Source of the DNA: G963667855 sp963667855
Lineage (GTDB): Bacteria; Planctomycetota; Phycisphaerae; UBA1845
DNA: 64,000 nt
Reading direction: 5' to 3'
Assembly (NCBI GenBank): GCA_963667855.2
Contig: CAXXKI010000029.1
Span: 62,001 to 126,000 of the forward strand
Part shown: positions 9,345 to 17,330 of the stretch, piece by piece
How positions within the stretch are numbered: position 1 is the first letter of the stretch
How the letters are laid out: each line of letters opens with the position of its first letter
Made by a program: the position numbers and the translations under genes
Notes under the pieces: generated by a model
What the model was told of the DNA's origin: nothing
Database searches by the model: none
What the model saw: only the letters and a program-made list of their open reading frames with translations

Positions 9345-9941
9345 TCAGATATCCGCATTCGGGTCCTGCTCTTCGAATTGTTTTTTCACCCGTTTCAGCA
9401 CCCGGGACTTGGCCTGATACACGCTTGCCTTGCTGATTCCTAGCGTATCGGCCGTCTCCTCTACTGATTTGCCCGCCAGCGCATGCATCTGAAAAGCATC
9501 GAGAGTAACCGGCTCGAATTCCGCAGCTATCTCCCTCAATGCCCACCTGAGCCGATGCATCCGCCACTCACGTTCCCAGCGATCATCGTTTTCCGCCTCT
9601 TGAACAGCGGACATGTAGTCGAGAGACTCCGGATCTAGTGCTTGAGCTCTCTTCTCCTCTTTATTCGCCCTTTTGCCCATTATCCGCACGACAGCTACGC
9701 GCAGGTATGCCCTGAACCGCCCTTTGGACGCGTCGTACTCAAAACCATCAAGGGCTTTCAGCAATGCCATTTCGACTTCCTGAACTATGTCTTCGGCATC
9801 GACCGCGGAAGCTCCCCGCTGCCGCGCATACCGGAACAGAAGCTCGCCGTAGCGATTATGAAACTCCTGCCAGCTCAGCTTGTCGGTCCGATCTCGCAGC
9901 CGCAAGAGAAGCGTAGCCCGTGTGGAATCAAACAGTACCAT
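9345..9941 (-). CDS. ECF sigma factor, planctomycete type (198 aa)
   Basis: An extracytoplasmic-function sigma factor that directs RNA polymerase to a small regulon. Region 2 contains the YARQRGASAVDAEDIVQEV stretch (the D-A-x-D-I-V-Q segment contacts core). Region 4 ends with a helix-turn-helix (GKSVEETADTLGISKASVYQAKSRVLKRVKK). No anti-sigma gene is adjacent. Instead a Ser/Thr kinase follows, which fits the kinase-associated ECF groups known from Planctomycetota, where phosphorylation is thought to control activity. The start ATG is the first in frame. Confidence 0.92.
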   Translation of the reverse strand: MVLFDSTRATLLLRLRDRTDKLSWQEFHNRYGELLFRYARQRGASAVDAEDIVQEVEMALLKALDGFEYDASKGRFRAYLRVAVVRIMGKRANKEEKRAQALDPESLDYMSAVQEAENDDRWEREWRMHRLRWALREIAAEFEPVTLDAFQMHALAGKSVEETADTLGISKASVYQAKSRVLKRVKKQFEEQDPNADI

Positions 9942-10311
9942 TGCGATTTCGATTTTCTCTGGAAGAGCGAACTAACTCAAGCACAAATTGAATACAACTT
10001 TCTGCAGCTACACTTTAATCGTTCCGCTGATGCCTGTAAAAGCTGAATTTTCCAACCCGACGGCGCCTTTTTATTGAAAACCTGTGTCAGAACAACCGCT
10101 GCTCGAGCCTATTGATTATTGAAGGCGGAAGTGGCTCAAGAGGCAAACGGGCAGCCATTAACCAAAAAACGAAAAGCAGTAAGCGAAGGCAGGTTTTAGT
10201 TTTTCATTGTCGTGTGGGTAGTGCGCGCGAATTGTAGAAGCTTTGCGGAATGCAATCGGGCAATAGAAACAAAGGCTGGTTATAGCGGCAAAGAGCCGCG
10301 GAGGTGTTCAA
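9942..10311. promoter_or_regulatory. Divergent intergenic region between ECF sigma gene and secreted repeat-protein gene
   Basis: 370 bases that must hold the promoters of both divergent genes. At its right end the hairpin GCGGC-AAAGA-GCCGC (10285-10299) abuts the strong Shine-Dalgarno GGAGG (10300-10304), seven bases before the ATG at 10312, so the structure could tune ribosome access. No promoter matched a consensus well enough to name. Confidence 0.45.
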
Positions 10312-13300
10312 ATGAGATGGAAACAAGTGGCATTATGTACGTTGGCGACTTTCGGACTTGTGTCGCTTCTGGCGGCACCACCGGCAGTCGCGCTATGGGC
10401 GGGCATCAACATCGATGTCCATCAGGATAATCTCGATGTGATCGCCAACGATTTTCACGTCGAAGGCAGGATCGAATCGGGCAACCCGGGTGGCAATTGG
10501 GGTAATCCACCAGTACTGTTGGAACACGTTGACGATTTGTTCCCGGATTTCAGCTACTCGATCACGCCCGATCCCGATTCCGAGGGGAACTGGTTCTTCT
10601 TCACCGCGGACTGGTCTGGTGCAGATTACCCCTATTGCAGTATCCTGCATCTTGGTCTGCTCTTCGACGTCGAGGGCGCTAACGTGGTCGTGGACCTCGT
10701 AGGCTGGTGGACACTGGACGGAGAACGAATCGACACCGGCCAGAACCTTGGATTTTTCCCCGTTCCAGGATTCGATGTTTCCGACGAGGCCCAGACCTTG
10801 CGTCTGCAGAACGGCATTGTAGATGGAATCATCAATCCTGGGGAAATTCCAATCGAGATTGTCAATCTGGATGTTGTTCCCATCGCCGATCAGGCCCAAT
10901 TGGAAGCTCTTCTCGGTCCCAATCCCTTCCTCGAGTTAACCCGGACAGGCCTGCAACAGACGCTCCCCTGGATCAATGGTGTAAACGCCGGCGGAGTAAT
11001 CAACGCGGCCAACCCCCAGAGTTTTCCACCTGACTCCTTCTTCGATGTATTCTTTGAACTGGACGCTCCTCCAACACCGGGTAGTGTCGCAGTGGAGACT
11101 CCGTTCACAGTACCCGAAGGCGGTTTCCTGATCTCCCGCCAACTTCTGCGCTTCGAAAACAATAACGGCGTGACTGAAAATCGCTGGCTTTGGGAAATAC
11201 ATGGTGCGGACGATAATATTCGCGGATGCTGCATGCCGGACGGCAGTTGCATCATGATGCCGCCGGAGGAATGCCCCCTGGCAGGCGGCTATATACCTGC
11301 CGGAGGATTCTGCCAGGGAGACAATAACGGCAACAATATCGATGACGCCTGCGAATCTCAAGGTGAGGAATGCCCTCTCGAAGAGGACGATACTCTGCGA
11401 ATCTGCGAGCCTCTTCAGGCACTGCAATGTGCTGACGGTCAAATAGATGAATTCTGTATGCCTCTGGTTGTTTTCATGAACCAGGGTATGCCGATGGCTG
11501 AACTGTGCGATTGCCTTATTCCCGGTGATTGCGGTCCGGTCAAAGTCAAGCCGATAGGAACGGCGATGGAGTACGAATTCTCCTGCGAAGGCGCTTGCCC
11601 TGATCCGCTGGAATGCCTGGTTCACGTTGCCGGTATCTCAACCGGTCAGCCGACAATCTCATCCACACAGGTGGCTGACGGTGATCAGATAACCTGCCAG
11701 TGTGCTGAGCAGGAACCCGAGGTTTGCCCGTTACCTCCGACTCTTCCGGCGATATGCGCTCCGCGACAAGCCATGGATTGCACCAAAGGCGGTCCGGACG
11801 ATCTCTGCCTGCCGCTGGTTGCTTACGTCGACGGTAATGGTCAACCCCAAGCCGAATTGTGCGACTGCATTTCGGGAGATGATTGCGGTCCGGTTACCGT
11901 AACCCAGGTAACTGCGGCCGAATACGAATTCTCCTGCGACGGTATTTGCCCCGATCCGCTGGAGTGCCTCATTCATCTGGGCGGAGTCAGCACTGGTGCG
12001 CCAAGTATCAGATCCAGCCAGGTAACAGCCGGTGAGGCAATCAGTTGCGAATGTGCCGAAGCTCCCGTCGACTATTGTCCTCTCCCGGATGATCCCCATC
12101 CAATGTGTGCCCACTTGCAGGCAACGGACTGCATCTATAACGGGCCGGAAGATCTGGTCTGCCTGCCTCAGGTGGTCAACGTAGATCCGGCAAATGTGAT
12201 GCCCGTAGCTGAAGTGTGCGACTGCTACCATGAAGCTGATGATTGCGGACCGGTAAAAGTCGTCGAGGTTATTCCCAATCGGGAATGGGATCTCATTTGC
12301 GACGGCGTTTGCCCCGCCCCTGAAGAGTGCCTGGTACATGTAAACGGTACATCAATGGGTGTTCATCAAGTGTCGTCCACGCAGGTTAGTGGCAATGTAA
12401 CCTGTGAATGTGCCCAGCTTCCTCCCGATGAGGCCTGCTGCCTGCCTGACGGCAGTTGCGTAATGATTCCTCAGCCCGATTGCCTTGCTCAAGGCGGTTT
12501 CCTTGCTCCGGGCGGTGTCTGCCTTGGGGACAATGACGGTGACGGTGTCGATGACGCATGCGAGGATGAAGATCAGGCATGCTGCCTGACCGACGGTAGT
12601 GGTCAATGCATCATGACCACGGCAGCCGACTGCGTTGCTCAGGGTGGTTTCTTCCCGCCGGGTGGCGTCTGCCTCGGTGATAATGATGGCGACGGCGTTG
12701 ATGACGCATGCGAGGATGAAGAGCAGGCATGCTGCCTGACCGACGGCACAGGCCAATGCATCATGACCACAGCGGCCGACTGCCTGGCTCTCGGCGGATT
12801 CTTCCCTCCGGGTGGTGTCTGCCTCGGTGATAATGATGGTAACGGCGTGGATGACGCTTGTGAAACCCCGGATTATTACTTCGAGTTCTCTCTGGATATT
12901 GGTTCGGACACTGAATTGAGTGATCCCAATCGGGACGGCGATGAGCACTTCGATCCGGGCGACATTTACTGGTGGAAGGGCCCGTATATTCCCAATCCGG
13001 TAAATGGATTCAAAGACGATGGTTTGATCTGGAGGGATTTCAGTGGTACGGGTACCGGTTTGTACGATCCCTGGCCTATACCTGGTATTCCGCTGACGGC
13101 AGTACCTGTCGGAAATCCGGCTTACACCCCGGAAAGCTACCATGAGTGGTTCGACCTCGACGGTCACGATCAGGTACAGTTCAGCCTCCTTGAGATAATC
13201 CCGGTCGGAACCATCATACAGCACCCGATCCCGGCATATGACGACGCCTGCATCTACGAGCCCGAGTTCCTGATGATCTCTTACGATGACGACATGGCTC

Positions 13301-14184
13301 CCGGCTGGCCTGGCGGCATGGGCATATGGGATGTTCCGGTCACCGCGCCTTCACCTGCCGGTATGATTTACGGCAACAATCCGGATGAGATAATCGGTGT
13401 GACGGTCGCGCTGGCTATGCCTCCCGTTCCGATCATATCCATCTATCCGATTGCGGACGAGATTGGCGTTCACCCGAACATGGCTCCGAACCCCATGACC
13501 GACGAGGAAGACGACGATGTCGACTCGCTGGACGTGGTGAAGAATCAGGATCTGGCTTCCTGCTCGGTACTTCTGTTCAGCCCCGACCACGAGGCCACCT
13601 TCATGGACTTCGCCGGATGGGCACTCGATCCGGGCGGAATCTACGAACGGACGGCCGGCGGCCCAGTCCAGATAATCGACGAATTCATTCACCTGGGAAT
13701 TTCCGAGGAGGCAGATGTTGACGCCTTTGAATTGACCACCATGGAAAATCCGGATGAGCCTGGAGTCCTTTACCTGGCAATCATCTTCAGCGTTGACGAG
13801 GATGATCCGCTGACTCCGAATACCGATGAGTCCGGTGGTTTAAACCCCAATGCTCTCTACTATTCGTTCCTGACCGGTTATTCAATGCTGTTCACCGACC
13901 TGGAGGATGACGTAGACGCGGTAACCATCTGGACGAAATCGATGGAGCAGTTACCGCCGTGTGCCGTAACCGATGTAAACTGCGATGGATCAGTGAATTT
14001 CCTGGATATAGCAGAAATCACCTCGCCACTGAACTGGGGTAAACCGGTATCTATGGCAGCCAACCCCTGCTCAGATGCTGATGGAAATGGTTCAATAAAC
14101 TTCCTAGATGTTGCGATGGTAACATCTCCAGGACATTGGGGAACTTCTACCGGCCCCTGCCAATGCCCAGCTGGTTGCCCATAA
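10312..14184 (+). CDS. Very large secreted Cys-rich repeat protein with dockerin-like C-terminus (1290 aa)
   Basis: An exported surface or extracellular protein with a signal peptide (LCTLATFGLVSLLAAPPAVA). After an N-terminal beta-rich domain (about residues 30-300) come four copies of a Cys-rich unit of the type CC-x-DGSC-...-GG-...-GDN-x-G-x-x-x-DDACE. One starts near residue 306 and three in tandem near 708-855. They flank three copies of a 110-120 residue Cys-rich module with C-x-PLE/P starts, CDC and DCGPVxV motifs. A second beta-rich domain follows, then a dockerin-like pair (DVNCDGSVNFLDIAEI and DADGNGSINFLDVAMV). Two of the short repeats are nearly identical at DNA level with a 150-bp period (12571 and 12721). 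GGAGG precedes the ATG. It is monocistronic, closed by a terminator. Binding or structural roles are inference. Confidence 0.85.
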   Translation: MRWKQVALCTLATFGLVSLLAAPPAVALWAGINIDVHQDNLDVIANDFHVEGRIESGNPGGNWGNPPVLLEHVDDLFPDFSYSITPDPDSEGNWFFFTADWSGADYPYCSILHLGLLFDVEGANVVVDLVGWWTLDGERIDTGQNLGFFPVPGFDVSDEAQTLRLQNGIVDGIINPGEIPIEIVNLDVVPIADQAQLEALLGPNPFLELTRTGLQQTLPWINGVNAGGVINAANPQSFPPDSFFDVFFELDAPPTPGSVAVETPFTVPEGGFLISRQLLRFENNNGVTENRWLWEIHGADDNIRGCCMPDGSCIMMPPEECPLAGGYIPAGGFCQGDNNGNNIDDACESQGEECPLEEDDTLRICEPLQALQCADGQIDEFCMPLVVFMNQGMPMAELCDCLIPGDCGPVKVKPIGTAMEYEFSCEGACPDPLECLVHVAGISTGQPTISSTQVADGDQITCQCAEQEPEVCPLPPTLPAICAPRQAMDCTKGGPDDLCLPLVAYVDGNGQPQAELCDCISGDDCGPVTVTQVTAAEYEFSCDGICPDPLECLIHLGGVSTGAPSIRSSQVTAGEAISCECAEAPVDYCPLPDDPHPMCAHLQATDCIYNGPEDLVCLPQVVNVDPANVMPVAEVCDCYHEADDCGPVKVVEVIPNREWDLICDGVCPAPEECLVHVNGTSMGVHQVSSTQVSGNVTCECAQLPPDEACCLPDGSCVMIPQPDCLAQGGFLAPGGVCLGDNDGDGVDDACEDEDQACCLTDGSGQCIMTTAADCVAQGGFFPPGGVCLGDNDGDGVDDACEDEEQACCLTDGTGQCIMTTAADCLALGGFFPPGGVCLGDNDGNGVDDACETPDYYFEFSLDIGSDTELSDPNRDGDEHFDPGDIYWWKGPYIPNPVNGFKDDGLIWRDFSGTGTGLYDPWPIPGIPLTAVPVGNPAYTPESYHEWFDLDGHDQVQFSLLEIIPVGTIIQHPIPAYDDACIYEPEFLMISYDDDMAPGWPGGMGIWDVPVTAPSPAGMIYGNNPDEIIGVTVALAMPPVPIISIYPIADEIGVHPNMAPNPMTDEEDDDVDSLDVVKNQDLASCSVLLFSPDHEATFMDFAGWALDPGGIYERTAGGPVQIIDEFIHLGISEEADVDAFELTTMENPDEPGVLYLAIIFSVDEDDPLTPNTDESGGLNPNALYYSFLTGYSMLFTDLEDDVDAVTIWTKSMEQLPPCAVTDVNCDGSVNFLDIAEITSPLNWGKPVSMAANPCSDADGNGSINFLDVAMVTSPGHWGTSTGPCQCPAGCP
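12571..12870 (+). repeat. 150-bp coding tandem repeat
   Basis: Two adjacent 150-bp units begin with GATCAGGCATGCTGCCTGAC (12571) and GAGCAGGCATGCTGCCTGAC (12721). They encode near-identical 50-residue Cys-rich units. A more diverged unit precedes them. Recent unit duplication or homogenisation is likely. Confidence 0.8.
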
Positions 14185-14213
14185 ACCAGATTAACAATCA
14201 AGTTTTGGCAATT

Positions 14214-14248
14214 GCCTGCTCAGGAATATTCCTGAGCAGGCTTTTTTT
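14214..14248 (+). terminator. Rho-independent terminator of the Cys-rich repeat protein gene
   Basis: GCCTGCTCAGG (14214-14224) pairs perfectly with CCTGAGCAGGC (14231-14241), followed by seven Ts. It starts 30 bases after the stop codon. Confidence 0.95.
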
Positions 14249-14387
14249 AGGCAAACTTGATATTATTCGGCCAACCTTTTTATTTAATACTAGCACTACA
14301 GCGCAAAGTAAGCTCAAGAAATTACCGCATTCGGCACGATAACTTCTGATAGCGGCGTGTGTTACGCTGCAGAAAGGAGTCACGAGC

Positions 14388-15689
14388 ATGGATGCTTCTC
14401 AAATCGCAGAAGTTGGCCGGGGTATTGAGGGATATCTGGCGGAGTTTTCGGATTGCTTCGGGCGTTGTGACACGGAGGCGTATCTGCCCATTTACGTCCG
14501 CGGGCAAAACTCGAATCTTCATCGCAAAAGCGTTGAACCGATGGCATTGCAGGCCGGTGTTCCACCGCGATCATTGCAGGCCTTTCTGAGTCTGTTGAAG
14601 TGGGATGAAGAGCAGGCGGTGGATCGTTTGCAACAAATCCTCATGCGGGATCATGCACATCCCAAAGCAATTGGATCGGTAGATGAAACATGTTGCCCGA
14701 AGAAAGGGCATCACACCGCTACGGTTCAGCGTCAGTGGTGCGGTAGTACAGGAAAGGTGGACAACTGTGTCGTCAGCGTTCACCTGGCTTATACGTTGGG
14801 AGATTTTCACTGCCTGATGGACAGTGACCTGTTCCTGCCCGAGAGTTGGGCGAATGATCCGATCCGGCGGGAAGCTGCGGGGATTCCTGAAGATGTAACG
14901 CATCGTACCAAACCCGAGATTGCATTGGCACAGATCAAACGCGCCTTGGCCAACGGTGTTCGTGTAGCGGCATGGACGTTTGACGAGCATTACGGGCAGA
15001 GTTACGCGTTCCTTGACGGTCTGGATGCACTTGGTCAGAACTATGTGGCGGAGGTGCCTTGTGACTTCTACGGATGGGCAGTGTATCCGAAGTTGGTACA
15101 CCGGTTGAGGTCCCGGGAAATGCATCGAGGCGGGCGGAAAAAGCCTGTTCCGAGAGTCGCTGGTGGCAGCCCCAAGGCCAGTCAGGTGAAGAATCTGCTG
15201 ATTCATTCACCGGCTTTTTACAATCAACCCTGGACGGCGATTCATCTCAAAGATGCCGAGAAAGGCCCGATGGTTCGTGAGGTCAAGACAATTCGATTCT
15301 GGATGCAGCGGAATAACCTGCCGACTCGAGAGCACTGGTTGATTGCGGCCCGCAATCCGGAAGAGCCGGACGTGATCAAGTTCTTCGTCTCCAACGCGCC
15401 GGCGGGAACGCCGATTGAATGGCTGGCTTATGTCGGCTATTCACGATGGTCGATCGAGCGATGCTTTCAGGAAGACAAGGACGAATTGGGTTTCGACCAT
15501 TTTGAAGTTCGCTCCTGGCGGGCAATCCATCGTCACATGTATCTGACTCAGATCAGCCATTTGTATTTAAACAAGGCGCGGGAGAGGTTGATGGATCAGG
15601 AGCGTTCACAGGAAAAAGCCGGCTTTTTTTCCCTACAGAGGCCCCGGCGACAATCGCCCGTCGTATCCGGTCGAAAGCCTGACGGTTAA
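14388..15689 (+). CDS. IS701-family DDE transposase, main frame (433 aa)
   Basis: A DDE transposase that cuts and joins the element ends. FGRCDTEAYLPIYVRGQ and RKSVEPMAL near the N-terminus are IS701-family hallmarks. Candidate catalytic acids are Asp99 (GSVDETCCPK), Asp199 (TFDEHYGQ) and the Glu of YSRWSIERCFQEDK near residue 352. AGAAAGGAG precedes the ATG at a good distance. The frame ends in RKPDG, a non-conserved stretch, while a sequence resembling the family's usual C-terminus continues in the +1 frame. Nucleotide identity with copy 2 indicates recent activity of the element. Confidence 0.9.
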   Translation: MDASQIAEVGRGIEGYLAEFSDCFGRCDTEAYLPIYVRGQNSNLHRKSVEPMALQAGVPPRSLQAFLSLLKWDEEQAVDRLQQILMRDHAHPKAIGSVDETCCPKKGHHTATVQRQWCGSTGKVDNCVVSVHLAYTLGDFHCLMDSDLFLPESWANDPIRREAAGIPEDVTHRTKPEIALAQIKRALANGVRVAAWTFDEHYGQSYAFLDGLDALGQNYVAEVPCDFYGWAVYPKLVHRLRSREMHRGGRKKPVPRVAGGSPKASQVKNLLIHSPAFYNQPWTAIHLKDAEKGPMVREVKTIRFWMQRNNLPTREHWLIAARNPEEPDVIKFFVSNAPAGTPIEWLAYVGYSRWSIERCFQEDKDELGFDHFEVRSWRAIHRHMYLTQISHLYLNKARERLMDQERSQEKAGFFSLQRPRRQSPVVSGRKPDG

Positions 15690-15912
15690 CCAGTTGCGTG
15701 AAGCCGTGTCCGCCTGGTTTGAGGCCATCGCACTTCCGCGATCTGCCCGTAAACAGGTACTGGAAAAAACCGCGATGAGAATCAGCTATACACGACATCG
15801 CAACACGCAGGCAAAGCGTGGTCATCGCAAGAAAACAATCCGGGAATTACACCGGAAAGGACTCACTTTGGGGAAAATGAGAACGTGTATCGGCAGCAAC
15901 TTTGCGCTGTAG
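15631..15912 (+). other. Out-of-frame continuation of the IS701 transposase C-terminus, copy 1
   Basis: Just after a T7 tract (15624-15630) the +1 frame is open to 15912. It encodes about 93 residues including LTVNQLREAVSAWF and a basic end (RRHTQ-like RNTQAKRGHRKKT). From memory of the family this resembles the usual transposase C-terminus (LTVCQVxxAxxA... then a basic H-T-K segment). Removing one T, by transcriptional slippage or a +1 ribosomal shift on TTT, would fuse both parts into about 507 residues. It has no good start of its own. Confidence 0.6.
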
Positions 15913-15944
15913 TGCTAGTTACGCTGGAACACACCGTACCCGTT

Positions 15945-17330
15945 TTAACGTTTTATCGTTCGCAGGAATTCCTGAACTTCGGGGATTGCTCCCTGGAAGA
16001 TCAGGTAGCCGTTGTATGGTTCTCTATCGGTGATTTCGCCGGCTATTGGGGTTAGCATTAATCGCTGAACTTCGTCGCGGTCATCGGTCTGGCCTAGCAC
16101 CCAGCTCAGTTTCATGAACGCCACCTCGGGCAGCATGTTGCCGGCGGGAACTACGCCCAGTTCCATTATCTTCCTACCCGTTTCGTAGACGTACATCTGG
16201 GTATAACCCCAAAGGGTCTGAACGGTCATGAAGATATGCACGCCCTTATCGGTCGCCCTCTTTAAAGCGGGATAAAGAGGCTGGTTCACGTGGCCCAGAC
16301 CGGTGCCGGCTATCACTATACCCTTGTACCCGGCGTCGACCATGGCGTCGACCACGTCCGGTTTCATGTTGGGATAATAGTAAAGAATGGTCACCTTCTC
16401 CTCGAAGGCGGTATTGATTTTCACACTACGATCATCGCGGCGTTTTTTATAATCTTCCCGCAGAGGAGTGATCTTTTCGTGATCGATCATCGCCAGGGGG
16501 ATATCACCAATGGTACGGAACGTCGAACGGTAACTCGAATGCATCTTCCGCACCCTTGTTCCCCGGTGGAGCAGGCAATACTGATCGGAAGTCGGGCCAA
16601 ACATGCACACGAGCAATTCAGCGATATCGCTTTCGGATGCGGCTTTAACCGAGTTAATCAGGTTTATCGCGGCATCTGATGAAGGGCGATCGGAAGATCG
16701 CTGGGAGCCGACCATAACTATGGGAATGGGAGAATCCTGAATCATGAAGCTCAAGATTGCGGCCGTATGGTGCATGGTGTCGGTGCCGTGACCTATGACG
16801 ATCCCCTGGATCCCGGCTTCGATCTCCTCGCCCACGCGCTCGGCCAGCCGGATATACTGTTCCGGTCCCATGTTTTCGCTGAAAACGCCGAAGAGTTTTT
16901 CGGTATCGAGATTACAGATGTCGGCCAGTTCGGGGACCGACCCGTACAGCTCTCCCGGAGTGAATGCCGGTATAACCGCACCGGTTCGATAATCCAGACG
17001 GCTGGCAATGGTGCCACCGGTACCAAACAGTTTCACATTGGGTTTATCAGGATCGACAGGAAAAGCCTTTTCGGGAATCTTGTAATGCGCTTCGCGGCGG
17101 CCGTGTTCTGTCATTCCGGTTATGGTATCGGCCGATATACCCACGTTGTACCCACTGGCCAACTTGAGCACGATATGCCTGTCGTCCGCGGTCTCGCTGC
17201 GTGGCAGGATGATTCCGTTAAACGAACCTTCGGCCGATTTCACCTCGACCTCGCTCCAGACACCTACCTTGTGCCGATCGAGAACCTGTTTACCGATCCC
17301 CCGGTATCCTTCAAATGCGGCTTCACTCAT
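15945..17330 (-). CDS. gatD: Glutamyl-tRNA(Gln) amidotransferase subunit D, archaeal type (461 aa)
   Basis: The asparaginase-like subunit that releases ammonia from Gln or Asn for GatE, which amidates Glu-tRNA(Gln) in the cytosol. Residues about 20-75 are the small beta-barrel peculiar to GatD (VGVWSEVEVKSAEGSF). The L-asparaginase core follows with TGGTIAS at 104-110 (nucleophile Thr104), HGTDTMHHTA at 181-190 (Thr183, Asp184), VGSQRSSDRPSSDA, and a conserved Lys in VRKMHSS. The length matches archaeal GatD (about 430-460) and exceeds plain asparaginases (about 330). Its ATG overlaps the gatE stop as ATGA (17327-17330), so the two are translationally coupled. GatD is classically described only from Archaea; a free-standing asparaginase is ruled out by the barrel and the GatE partner. 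Confidence 0.93.
   Translation of the reverse strand: MSEAAFEGYRGIGKQVLDRHKVGVWSEVEVKSAEGSFNGIILPRSETADDRHIVLKLASGYNVGISADTITGMTEHGRREAHYKIPEKAFPVDPDKPNVKLFGTGGTIASRLDYRTGAVIPAFTPGELYGSVPELADICNLDTEKLFGVFSENMGPEQYIRLAERVGEEIEAGIQGIVIGHGTDTMHHTAAILSFMIQDSPIPIVMVGSQRSSDRPSSDAAINLINSVKAASESDIAELLVCMFGPTSDQYCLLHRGTRVRKMHSSYRSTFRTIGDIPLAMIDHEKITPLREDYKKRRDDRSVKINTAFEEKVTILYYYPNMKPDVVDAMVDAGYKGIVIAGTGLGHVNQPLYPALKRATDKGVHIFMTVQTLWGYTQMYVYETGRKIMELGVVPAGNMLPEVAFMKLSWVLGQTDDRDEVQRLMLTPIAGEITDREPYNGYLIFQGAIPEVQEFLRTIKR

Larger units (their letters stand above)
14290..15918 (+). mobile_element. IS701-family insertion sequence, copy 1
   Basis: The element runs from 14294 to 15914 (1621 bp) if the flanking CTAG on both sides (14290-14293, 15915-15918) is the target duplication. 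CTAG fits the 4-bp YTAR-type duplication known for IS701. The terminal inverted repeat is CACTACAGCGCAAAGT at the left with its complement at the right. It carries one transposase gene whose C-terminal part is out of frame. It differs from copy 2 (49161-50789) at only two positions that I found: A at 14336 versus T at 49207, and G at 15870 versus T at 50741. It sits 42 bases behind a terminator and 27 bases beyond the 3' end of gatD, so it breaks no gene. Confidence 0.93.

Noticed and set aside
10230..10300. Possible cyclic di-GMP (GEMM) riboswitch
   Set aside because: Only fragments resemble the aptamer; the GAAA tetraloop and its receptor are not arranged correctly.
14290..14293. CTAG as part of the IS701 inverted repeat
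   Set aside because: CTAG is palindromic and present on both sides of both copies, so it could be either. The known 4-bp YTAR duplication of the family makes target duplication more likely.
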